64,000 nt of DNA from Anthoceros angustus (taxonomy: Eukaryota; Streptophyta; Anthocerotopsida; Anthocerotales; Anthocerotaceae): the NCBI GenBank assembly GCA_010909165.1, contig VJWM01000118.1, forward strand, positions 558,001 through 622,000, in the 5' to 3' direction. The notes under the pieces are model-generated. The model was not told where the DNA came from and made no database searches. It saw only the letters and a list, made by a program, of their open reading frames with translations. Positions 11,235 through 23,075 of the stretch are shown here, in pieces (position 1 is the first letter of the stretch; each line of letters opens with the position of its first letter). Made by a program: the position numbers and the translations under genes.

Positions 11235-14025
11235 CTAGCGTCTGAATAAATTCTTGAACAAAGAAGTAACACTATTAGAAGCTCCGTCGTCCATGTGGGC
11301 GGTCCTCTGGATGTCAGCTTCGGACCTTTCCTGCCTGGGTTCAGATGGGAGTACTCCTAGTCTGTCAGCATGCTTCAATGCCCAGTCCTTGAATTCTTCT
11401 GATGCCAGTAGGTCACCCACTGCCTTCCGGGTGTAAGTCTCAGACATATCCTTGTACTCTGTTTTGCTAATTGGCCTATGCTCCATCTTGTGGAAGGTGG
11501 AGTAAAAGCCAGGTTCGGGGGCGACATCGCCACCTGCAGCTGGTCTAGCAGGTGCACTTGACGGACTAGAGAATGGAGGAGAGCTTGACCAGCGACCACC
11601 AAATGGCGAGCTTGAAGAATTTCTGTACAGAGGGGTTAGAGGAGAGGACTTTAAGGGTGACACTATCGACTTCTGCGGAAAAGATGAGGGCCTAAGGGGT
11701 CTTGGGACTTCTTCTGGGGCGGGAAACTTTCCCAGTCTTGGTTCTGCATAATCAAGGATAGCATGAGAGAGAGTAGTAACAGTCAAGAGAAGTTTGAACT
11801 GAATATGCACTCTGAAGGTTAGACGGGAAAATGAACATCAGCAAGACCAGCAGCAGTGCATGTTCTGAGTCGCACGTCTTTCTTGAAACCAAAATTGCTT
11901 TACAGTCAACCTACCTGCAATGGGCGTTTGATGTCTTGGATGAACAGATCGATTCCCCGGTTCCGGAGTTAAAGGGGATGTGCCTGGCCTTTTCAGACCC
12001 TGGTTAACTGGCAGGTCCTTCAATATCTTGACTGGAGAATGCTTGACAGTACTGGTTTGCTTCGCAGCTGTCAGGTAAGGGATATCACGTGGGATAAGAG
12101 ACCTGTATGCACATATGGGTCAGGCAAAAGTTAAGAGAGAAAAATCAGACTCCTCCTCCATGCCATGGACTAAAGAAGCGTCTGCGAAGGAACAGCAGAG
12201 TACAGAACCTATACATGCTACTGCGATGACACCATTCTGGAAGGGTCATGCAGACAGCTTTGATGCTTACTCGGGCCATGGTGGCAGCTGCATTGTCGAT
12301 AGGCTTTCCACCAAATTGCTCAGAAGGAAGGGAAGAAAATCAGCACCAAGGGTAACCAGCAATCCAAACAGCACCAGCAGAACTGAGATCACCGGATCCT
12401 GGGAGCTCTGCCATACAGGAAGGGAGAGAAAACAACTTCAGATGCTTTTGCATGAGATAACCGTCAGTAAAATCACCAATTCCTCACTTCAACAAATATC
12501 AAGTACTCATTCACCTGAGCAATTGATACAGCACCGAGTAAGCGAAGGGCCCATTTAACAAACTTAGCAGTTCCTTCGTCAACATCACCACTTGCTGAAA
12601 GAGCATACTTGCGCACAGAAAAGTAACCAAGTGCAGCACCCGCAATACAGACTAATGAACCCATGAGGTAGACCAGCTGCATTCACAACAACAGTACGTG
12701 GGCATCAGCAAACCATCACAGAAGTAATTTGACATCCTGACATCTGGGAAAATTAAAGTATGTGCAAGCCACAACTATACTCACAGGATGCACTAAGTCA
12801 TCACCATACCCCAGCTGGTAGAGCACAGCAGCTGCCCATTGGTAAGCGTAACTCACGATTACGGTGCCCAAGCCTGCCTGAAGGAATGGAAGAGGTCAAT
12901 ACGTGAGAAGCTAAAAGAAGAAGACAAAAGATTGACATAAATACGTGCTCAGGACAGAAAGCGAGACTATGTTTGATAACTTACCACCGTTCCATACACA
13001 GCAACATACAAAGTGCTTCTTCGACTTGTGGGAAGCAGCTTCATCAACTGCAGGCAAGAGCTCACTCAACACTGGGACAGATCTCCAAAAGGCTAAATCA
13101 AGCTCGTATTTAAAAGCGTAACCCCTTCATCCCACCTACTAGCAAACTGAGCCACACAAGGATTTGACTGTACCTGAAAGAGAATGACCAGCACCACGAG
13201 CAGGATTCCTAAAGTGATACCACTAGAGTAATAAAACGGCACCCAACTGCTGACCAGAGGTGCGATGACTACCAAGGCCATTCCCAGAGCCAAACAAGCA
13301 TATCGATATGCTTTTGGTCCTGTCGAAGACAAACGGGCTGTGATTAGTCATAAACCGAGATCAACCACACACAAAGAAAAGGTCACATACACAGCGCAGC
13401 GCCTTCACCAGTTACCTTCCGTGACCGTAACGTTAGCCGAGGAACCATCTGCCGATGCCTTGATGTCCAGAAAGCAAGTGTCAAAGGGTGACATGACATC
13501 AGACCACCCATCTTTCTTGTCAACCAGGCTCCAGGTTTCCTTTGCACAAGGGCTCAAGGGCTGAGAGCCATTGCTGTTCAAGAAATGCAAACCCAGGTGA
13601 GAAAAGAATTACTACACCGATACAAGACTCAAGCACGTTGAAGCCAAACAACCCACAAGACCCAGAGAAGAAAGCAGCCACTCACCCATGAAAACAGACC
13701 TCGAGTTTGGCCTTGGTAGGCACAGTGTGCGCGACAGTCACGTGAAACGTGTACGCAAACTTGAAAAAGTCGTGAAGCCTGGAACGCCCAGGAATTCGCA
13801 ACCGCACAGGCAACGTCGAGAGAGGCTCCACGACCCGAGGGACGCCAATCACCACATCTGCTCATAGCAGCGAAAATGAGATTCAAGCACGATACCCCAC
13901 GCAAGACAAAATTGCTCAAGCCAGCAAATCGAAGCACAGAAAGACGGTGCACCTTCATACGTTACAGCACAGGAAATTCCGGACAAGAAAGAAAGGACAA
14001 GCAGGAAGCTCAGAAGCTGCATCAT
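11235..14025 (-). CDS. NEMP/PNET2-like nuclear envelope integral membrane protein
   Basis: Ten exons join in frame: 13953-14025, 13686-13857, 13416-13573, 13174-13319, 12985-13047, 12785-12877, 12515-12676, 12271-12407, 11915-12102, 11235-11743 (566 aa). A signal peptide (MMQLLSFLLVLSFLSGISCA) precedes a beta-rich lumenal part (FKFAYTFHVTVAHTVPTKAKLEVCF). Then come about five membrane helices (ACLALGMALVVIAPLVSSW, GITLGILLVVLVILFQ, MKLLPTSRRSTLYVAVYGTV, LVYLMGSLVCIAGAALGYF, VISVLLVLFGLLVTLGADFLPF). The C-terminal nucleoplasmic tail has RKAVGDLLASEEFKDWALKHADRLGVLP. This order matches the NEMP1/TMEM194 family, whose Arabidopsis members (PNET2) sit in the inner nuclear membrane and organise chromatin. 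Subcellular role here is by family. It is divergent from the GMPPA gene, sharing the 14026-14618 spacer. Confidence 0.88.
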
Positions 14026-14618
14026 CCCCGGAGTGCAAAGCTCCAGCTGCCCGCTTTTCTCCCTGTTTGCCTTGGTCCGCCCGTCACCGAGCAAACCCAT
14101 TACTCTTAGCTCCTTCCTCCCAGGCCAAAGACTCAGAACTACATGAACAGCAGCACAGTAAGCAAAACCCTAGGCCCTGAATCACGTCTCAACATCCTTC
14201 GTGCGGTCAAAGACACCATCCAACGCTCGCCACACTGTACGCAGGAACAGCTCCCAAGCAAAACACGTTTCCCTCCAACGGAGACTCAAAATTGAGGAAA
14301 GAGAAAACACAAGTACGACGCTGCTCTCAAGGTTCTGCTTCTTGTTGATTTTACTCAACCCTCGATCTCCCTTTTTTTAGTCCAGATCTCTCATCCCAGT
14401 AGAAGAAGAAGTCTATTTGAGTCCTGTACTGTTCCGCCAGCAGCACGCTAATCTGCAGCGTTCTGATGGCATCACGGATACCTCGATAGAGGAAGAAACG
14501 GAAAAACGTCTCATTTCTGCAACAACCCAAATCATAAAAACAGAGCATCTCTTCCCCGTGGAGGAACTGCAGCATCTGCGCATAGCAAGAGCCTCAGCTG
14601 GGACTGCTGCTGCTGCTG
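14026..14618. promoter_or_regulatory. Shared divergent spacer, NEMP-like (-) and GMPPA-like (+)
   Basis: 593 bp between two divergent ATGs. No gene is supported inside; it presumably holds both promoters and 5' UTRs. No TATA box or defined element can be assigned with confidence. Confidence 0.45.
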
Positions 14619-15875
14619 GTGCAGATGGATGGAGTGGAGAGGAAGGCAGTTGCGGTGATCATGGTAGGTGGCCCGACAAAGGGCACACGCTTCAGGCCCC
14701 TTTCTTTGAAGCTCGCCAAGCCTCTGTTCCCCCTGGCAGGACAGCCGATGGTGCATCACCCGATTCTTGCATGCAAGAAGATCCCCAATCTGGTGCAGGT
14801 TTATCTCGTAGGGTTTTACAAGGAGGAAGATTTCGCGTTGTACGTTTCTGCGCTGTCCAGCGAGTTGAGAATTCCTGTGAGGTATCTCCATGAGGACAAG
14901 CCGCAGGGCTCGGCTGGTGGGCTGTACAGATTCCGGGATTTGATCATGGAAGATGGCCCGGAAGACCTCATAGTGCTGAATTGCGACGTGTGCAGCAGCT
15001 TCCCATTGCTGGAGATGCTGGAGGCGCACAGGAAGCACCAGGGGCTTGGGACGTTGCTGGTCAAGCAGGTGGCCCGGGAGGCGGCCATGGAGTTTGGAGA
15101 GCTGGTGGCGGATGCGGCCAGCGGAGAGCTGGTGCATTATACCGAGAAGCCGGAGACTTTTGTGAGCGAGTACATCAACTGCGGAGTGTACATTTTCACG
15201 CCTGAAATCTTCACAGCAATTGAGGAAGCGTTCCGTGCCGGGTCGAATAGAGCAGGTCTTAGACGGATTTCCAGCTTCGAGGCACTGCAGTCTGCCACCA
15301 AGACGATTCCAACGGACTTCTTGCGGCTGGATCAGGACATTCTAACCCCGCTGGCCGGGAAGCAGAAGCTGTACACGTATGAAACGAGCGATTTCTGGGA
15401 GCAGATCAAGACTCCAGGCATGGCGTTGCGTTCTTCTTCTCTGTACCTGGAGCAGTACCGGATTGTGCAGCCTGAGCTTCTGGCTAAGCCAGGGGATGGG
15501 ACGAAAAGTGCGATCGTAGAGGGCGATGTTTACATCCATCCTTCTGCGAAGGTGCATCCTACTTGCAAAATTGGTCCCAACGTTTCCATCTCTGCCAATG
15601 CTCGAATTGGTGCCGGTGTGAGGCTGCGGGAGTGCATCATACTGGATGGTGTGGAGGTGAAGGAGCATGCCGTGGTGATTCATTCCATCGTGGGATGGAA
15701 ATCCCAACTGGGAAGATGGTCTCGGGTGGAAGGGGTAGCTGCCCATTCAGAGAAGCTGGGCATCACCATTCTAGGTGAGGACGTTGTTGTGGAAGACGAG
15801 GTGGTAATAGAGAACTGCATCGTGCTACCACACAAGGTGCTAAGTCACAATGAGGCTGACGAAGTCATCCTCTGA
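14619..15875 (+). CDS. GDP-mannose pyrophosphorylase alpha-like protein, intronless
   Basis: A single uninterrupted ORF of 418 aa. The nucleotidyltransferase domain begins with KAVAVIMVGGPTKGTRFRPLS, the 'GGPTKGTRFRPLSL' variant typical of the alpha (GMPPA/KONJAC) branch, followed by KPLFPLAGQPMVHHP. The core has LNCDVCSSFP and YINCGVYIF. The C-terminal left-handed beta-helix has hexapeptide repeats (VYIHPSAKVHPTCKIGPNVSISANARIGAGVRL) and ends with SHNEADEVIL. Arabidopsis KONJAC proteins stimulate VTC1, the GDP-mannose enzyme that supplies ascorbate, glycoproteins and glucomannan. This copy is more likely regulatory than catalytic by family. The lack of introns contrasts with multi-exon neighbours and suggests retroposition. 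MQMDG offers two starts (14619, 14625). Confidence 0.93.
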   Translation: MQMDGVERKAVAVIMVGGPTKGTRFRPLSLKLAKPLFPLAGQPMVHHPILACKKIPNLVQVYLVGFYKEEDFALYVSALSSELRIPVRYLHEDKPQGSAGGLYRFRDLIMEDGPEDLIVLNCDVCSSFPLLEMLEAHRKHQGLGTLLVKQVAREAAMEFGELVADAASGELVHYTEKPETFVSEYINCGVYIFTPEIFTAIEEAFRAGSNRAGLRRISSFEALQSATKTIPTDFLRLDQDILTPLAGKQKLYTYETSDFWEQIKTPGMALRSSSLYLEQYRIVQPELLAKPGDGTKSAIVEGDVYIHPSAKVHPTCKIGPNVSISANARIGAGVRLRECIILDGVEVKEHAVVIHSIVGWKSQLGRWSRVEGVAAHSEKLGITILGEDVVVEDEVVIENCIVLPHKVLSHNEADEVIL

Positions 15876-16428
15876 GTGCGAGTTGAGAGACAACACAGTT
15901 GGAAGAGCAATATACATATTATTGCTCACGGTGAGAGATAGGCATAGGAACAATCAGTTTTGACCTGGGACTCCATAAGGGCCCCGATTCCCCAAATTCC
16001 AAGACCTATGCATGGCAACAACCTATGTTTGCTCTGAACATTTATCTGTCCAAGGTTCAGCTCCGTCATTAACCTGGCCTTAGACGCTGTTCAGTGTCCT
16101 CCTTCTAACTTCCATATCCACAAATAGAGTCTATAACTACAGGCTACATTGTTACACCTGGCTTGCTTCCCCTGGAAATCACCAGATTCAAGCTCCAGTG
16201 AAGAAGAGGACAGATATCCTGACAACAAGCAGCTCCTGCACAACAAGCAATAATCAGGTTGTTAGTATACCATCTCCTCCACATCCAATCACACAGCAAG
16301 TGCAGAACCACAGAACACATACCAGCATCAGAAGCCCTCAAAAACCCAATCAATACCGCCGGTTCTGCCTCATGAAGCCAGCAGTACTTCTGATTCATGA
16401 CAACCAAGGGAGCCAATCCAGAAATGCA
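15876..16428. other. Convergent 3' spacer between GMPPA-like and katanin genes
   Basis: 553 bp holding the 3' ends of both convergent genes. No ORF is supported. Confidence 0.5.
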
Positions 16429-18145
<1,717 letters not shown>

Positions 18146-18586
18146 CGCCGCCTGCTTGCGCTCATGGACGAAGGAAGAATGCCAAGAATCGATCCCGGCT
18201 CCGGAGTCTCCCGCAGCCGTGCCCTTTGCCGGTTCCGTTAGTCGCCAATCCAGACGGATATCGTCTGCCTACAAGCACGCCGATCGCATTTCGAATCGCG
18301 TCGCGTCTCATTTCACCTCATTTCAGAGCTGGTATGTATTGGAGTTAAGGATGCATCCGATGCGCGGTAAGCGACTCGAGACGTCTCGCAATGAGAAGAC
18401 CGTGTGAATCGCGAATCGTGAGTCGTGAGTCGTGAGTCGTGAGTCGCGAATCGTGAATCCTGTCTTGTAGGGCAAACGGAGGACCAGATACCGCTCGTGC
18501 GGCAGACGTCGGATTTTATGGCGGGAGCAGCGTGTTAGCCTCCTCGCATCGGAGCCTGTGGCTGAGCTTGGGCAAGGGATAGGACC
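18146..18586. promoter_or_regulatory. Divergent spacer, katanin (-) and mL60-like (+), with heptamer repeats
   Basis: 441 bp between divergent starts. It contains a short microsatellite-like run of 'gtgagtc' and 'gcgaatc' heptamers at about 18404-18456. No gene is supported. Confidence 0.5.
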
Positions 18587-18921
18587 ATGGGGTTTATTGG
18601 AACCAGGGTCATGCAGGTGGTGTACAAGCAGACGGGAGGTTTGGTGTGGAAGAATTGGCCGATGAATCACACGCGCCGCGCCAACTCCAAGAAGCGGCAC
18701 CGCCGCATCCGGCAGGTTTGTGAGCGGGTGCATTTGCTGGATCGGATTATTGGATTGAACTGGACTGAACTTCGTTGCGGAGAATGAGAGCATGTGGTTC
18801 TTGTGGGGTACAGGTAGAAGACATTCTGAGGGCTTGTGCGGAGGGTGAGCCTCCTAGTCACATCAAGAAGGAGCAAGTTCAAGCTGCGGCAGTGAAACCT
18901 GCAAGGGCAACGTCGAGCTGA
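18587..18921 (+). CDS. Small basic protein, mL60/MRPL31-like mitochondrial ribosomal protein
   Basis: Two exons (18587-18715 and 18814-18921) encode 78 aa. Exon 1 is very basic: TGGLVWKNWPMNHTRRANSKK followed by RHRRIRQ. The segment GGLVWK..W.M...R.A..K.R.RRIRQVEDIL resembles the short mitochondrial large-subunit protein mL60 (fungal MRPL31, pattern GGLLWK.PWRMS..RK.R.R.RLR.VD). The length fits that family. Exon 2 (VEDILRACAEGEPPSHIKKEQ) gives the C-terminal tail. Assignment rests on this motif and is moderate. It is divergent from katanin and tail-to-tail with the AMT-PP2C gene. The start is the first ATG before the basic motif. Confidence 0.6.
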
Positions 18922-19313
18922 AGCTGGTGTGAGGGAGCAACATTTTTGAACCGTGGTTGTCCCCAGGCTGCACATGGTTGGCAGTTGGAATGGGGGAATG
19001 TGCGTATGACGTTAGGTGACGCTGGTGGAGCCACAACTGCGTCCTCAGATAGAGGACATAGATTTGAATGATGTTGAAAGGATTTCACTTGCAACGTCGC
19101 CTTAGGGACAATAGCATTGCAGGTTGGTGGCGGTGACAAAGTTTTGCCCGTAGTTTGTCATTGGGCATCTAATGTGTAGAATTCAATCGTTCACGATGTT
19201 GAGAGCTAGGGAGAAGGGCCCTGAATGCGCCTTCTGTGAGAGAGGGAAAACTTACAGGTGGAGACGGAGACTAGTTTACACTGCATGAAGGCATGAGGGG
19301 TGCTGCGCTAATA
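18922..19313. other. Convergent 3' spacer
   Basis: 392 bp between the mL60-like gene and the stop codon of the AMT-PP2C gene. No ORF is supported. Confidence 0.5.
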
Positions 19314-22300
19314 TTACAGTTCTAGTATGGTTTCACCACCTCTCTCCCCCTGAAGTGATGTGCCATCTGCCTGCCTGCGAGAGTCGGCATATCGCAGCCG
19401 GAGGTTGGCTGGGACATGTGTTGCAGCCAGGACATCCTTAGCCGCATCGCCGCCCTTGAGAGAGAGAGATTGTTTCCAGGCTTCGGCTGCCTCGTTCCTT
19501 TGCTTTGTTCCGTGTCGAAAGAAGAAGACGATGACTGTCATGTCATCGTGATAGTCTCTTCGTTGACCTCCAGGCATCTGAAGCAGCTCGCTGTATGCCA
19601 CCTCGTGCTTCCTCGCTGCCTTCTGTAAAGCGTATTTAACAAGGAAACGTGCAATGTCCTGCGAGACATCCCACGAATGTTTTGGAACGAAAGAACTACT
19701 TTGGGGAGATTGCTTAAGAAACGTTTATCCGGTGACTTGATTTACCTTTCTGCCGTGTGCCGAAACGATTTCCACAGCTTCTTCGTTGCTCACATATTCC
19801 CATAGTCCATCAGATGCCAAAATAAGGAACTCGTCATTAGCAGAGAGCATATGAAGTGACACGGATGGCTCGGAGGATACTAACGGTGGTACAAAAGGCC
19901 CCGGAACACGAAATCTGGAAAACAAAGGATCTCGGTTGAATTCTAGGTGTTTCATGAACAAATCTCCAAAGCAGCGAGTCACCTGCCAGGTCAGCCAAGG
20001 GTACCACTTGCATCAGAATTATACTCTCAAGGCTGCAGCATTGAAAAAAACATCTTTGTGCATTCCGCTGACCTGAAGTTTTCCTTTAATCCTCCAGATC
20101 CCATTCTTCTCCCACACCAGATTCCCACCACAGCAAGCTTCATGCGCTCGTGTGTAAGCCTCCCTGACATCAGGTATGTTCACGTTGTCATCCTGTGACA
20201 GCTGAACGGGATATAGGCCGTCCTTCCCCCTACAACCCAGGACAGCTCTGCTATCTCCCAGGTTTGCAATGAACAATGTCTCTCCTGTTATGATGGCTAC
20301 GATGGAACAAGAGCCAACTGTGGCTAAGTGCGGAGATTTCTGAAAAGCATCTCGAACAATGTCAATGAACTGTCCCTCTGTGCTTGCAAATGCAGCTTTG
20401 ATCCCTTCCACAGACACCTTTCCATGATTTTGCACAAAGCGACCTGCCCCACAGCCAGTAATCAATTAGGACCCACTCCTGCATTTTTGTCTTACCACAA
20501 GCTGGATCACTAGTCATCAATCAGTGGAACAAAACAACAATGAAATCGTGCACAAGTCACATACTCTTTAGATTATCGTACAGATGGTCCTTCAAATATT
20601 TCGATGCTTCTGTACCCCCATGACCATCATGGATTCCAAGATATACACCGCTAAGAGTTGCCTCCACCTTAAATCACCCATTGACTATGGTCAGCAAAGA
20701 CTTTTATGACAACTACCTCAGCACTTCAAACCTGCAAAGCTTGTTTGTTTAGCCTCACCTCACCAGTGTCCTCCATGAAATAATTGGCTTCATACATTGC
20801 AAATGAGAATTCTCCAAAGGCTGTTCGCTTTAGAGACTTGTGCCAGAGTGAGCTTTTCAAAGACCTGTCTCCTTTGCGAGGTAACAGGACAGCTTTGATT
20901 CGACGAAATTGTCCCACAGAAAAGATCTTCCTATCTCTCACAAAATCAATACGACTCCGGCGGTCCCGGCGGAGAAACTCAGTTGTGTCCTTGTCCTCAC
21001 CGCCATGAAATGCTAAATCCAAGCCAGCCTGCAATAACAATAATGCTGGATGAAGTCTGCAAAAATCTGAAGCAAAGCTCTCCAACACATGCACCTTCAT
21101 GGGCTTTGTTGAATATCACCTCTTCTTCCTGCCGGTCCACCCGTAGAGCATTGAAGAAGGCAAGAAGATAGAATAATACAAAACTTGATATCCCAACCCA
21201 CAGATATACTGTGAATAATCCTACCATCTGGATGCCAGGAATAGGTAATCAGGCGATATTATCTCATTCCACAGCCTCCCACAACAGAAAAGAAATTGTT
21301 GGGAATCTTGCCTGGACGAACAACTGCCTGAACCCACCGCCGTGGAACAGCCCGTAACTTCTGGGGTGCAGAATGTTGAAGGACTTGCGGATATTGTATG
21401 GTGTGGAGAACAAGCCGACAGCCAGACCTCCCCAAGTGCCACAGAATAGGTGTACAGGCGCAGCCATAACCACGTCATCTATCTGGCACTTTATCATGAC
21501 CTTGACTCCAGCAAGATAAAAAAAACCGGAGATCAAACCTGCACACATCATGCCCATCAGAACAGTGGTAACAACACATGATACCAAGTCAGCAACAGAC
21601 TTACTTGGATGCATCACCAAGCGAGTTTCCACCCAGACAATGAAGAGAGTAATGGAGCTCACCTATGACAGCTGCACCATATGGCTGCACGACACTGCTT
21701 GTGGCACATGCTGCTACCAAGCCACCGATCACGGCATTGAACACATCCTCGGGTTTTGATTTTTTGTTGACCGTTTGGGTAAAAATGTAGACCACAAACC
21801 CCGAGAATGCTGCTGTTAACGTAGTGTTCTGAGCCACTCGTGCCAGCTCTACTGTCCAGACTACATTTTGATCTTGTATAATGTCAACAGGACCTGTGTT
21901 GAAGCCAAAAAAGCTAACCCACAGCAACACTGTGCCTGCTGCCACCAAAGCCTGCGAGAGGTAGCACATGTTAATGTTTGGTCAACAGCCAGAAGAGAAA
22001 GCCAGCGAAGCCTCCACTACCACAACGTTGTCACTGACTGACTCAAGAGGAACAAGCATCCACACTCGCCACAGGAACGGTTCAGAAAACCTAAAAACCA
22101 ATGAGATTGATTCACGAACCACGGAGTGACTTTGCATAGGCACAGGATTCCCCTCGATGTCAAACCTGCCAATTCTAGGTCCCACCATCCACGCCCCTAC
22201 AAGTGCAGTCACTCCCCCAGTGACATGGACCACCATGGATCCCGCATTGTCCAACACGCCATCTGTACCAAGTATTCTTGCCGAGCTGTTGGCACTCAAC

Positions 22301-23075
22301 AGGCCCTCTCTCGACCATATCAGATGAGCTGTTATTGGGTAGATGAAGGAACTCAGGAAGAAGCTGGTACACATGTACCAAAGTGTCAGAAACTAAAACT
22401 TACATCCCCATGACTGACTCTGGCAGACTACGAAGGGGAGCAAACTGAAAGCCTTGGAGCTAGTTAAAACCCGAGCAAAAGACACTCGCCAGGAGAGGAG
22501 AACCCGTACCTGTAGATCAGATAAGCTCGCAGTTGCGTACGTTCAGCAATAGATCCAGCAATGATATTCGCACACGTTGTAGCAAAAGCTAGCTCAAAGA
22601 AAAACTTGAGCTGCTCACGATCACCAGAAAACGCCGGCTTGCCGTCTGAATACTTCCAACCTATAACCTCATTCCCGTACCCAAACCCGATGGCATACCC
22701 AAACAGCCAGAATGAAATGACACAAATGCACATATCCAGCACATTCTTGACCATAATGTTGCGGGTGTTCTTCACACGCACAGTGCCAGCTTCTATCAAA
22801 GAGAATCCCACCTGCAGCAAAATCCAACCACACCAGAACTTTTAACAACACAACAAGACCACAACACTCTCAGGTCAATCCCCAGAACCGCAGCACAGTG
22901 ACTATACCTGCATGAGGAAGACGAAAAAAGCCGCCTGGAGTTTCCACAGGTCGGCAGAGATCCTCCCATTGTCAGAATTGCTCTTCGCCAGAGCATCCAA
23001 TACTGACGAAATGTTGGCAATTTGGCTCTGGATTTCTCCAATTGTAGAAGGATCCAGCTCCTCCCCCGGATCCAT
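19314..23075 (-). CDS. Ammonium transporter fused to clade-D PP2C phosphatase (AMT-PP2C)
   Basis: Eleven exons join in frame to 896 aa: 22908-23075, 22510-22811, 22120-22363, 21663-21951, 21312-21538, 21120-21227, 20732-21028, 20565-20667, 20073-20443, 19746-19982, 19314-19658. Residues 1-456 are an AMT1-type channel: VGFSLIEAGTVRVKNTRNIM, AERTQLRAYLIY, DNAGSMVVHVTGG (Asp195, pore His203), PVHLFCGTWGG (pore His364), GLFHGGGFRQLFVQ and the tail LRVDRQEEEAGLDLAFHGG. After a ~50-residue basic linker, a PP2C begins at SLWHKSLKRTAFGEFSFA. It has DGHGG (Asp559), GDSRAVL (Asp643), RIKGKLQVTRCFGD, ASDGLWE (Asp761) and HDDMTVIV (Asp820/821), so catalysis is expected. One exon encodes both the AMT tail and the PP2C start. 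Intron 21228-21311 has a GC donor. Likely plasma-membrane protein with a cytosolic phosphatase. Two overlapping genes are the alternative. Confidence 0.88.

Noticed and set aside
20997-21100. AMT reading frame running to a stop at 20997, with a separate PP2C ORF starting at ATG 21100
   Set aside because: Reading through 21119 to 20997 loses the conserved AMT tail motif. The splice GAG|GTGATA to TTGCAG|GCTGGC restores LRVDRQEEE-AGLDLAFHGG in phase 0, which matches the family. The ATG at 21100 falls inside this intron.
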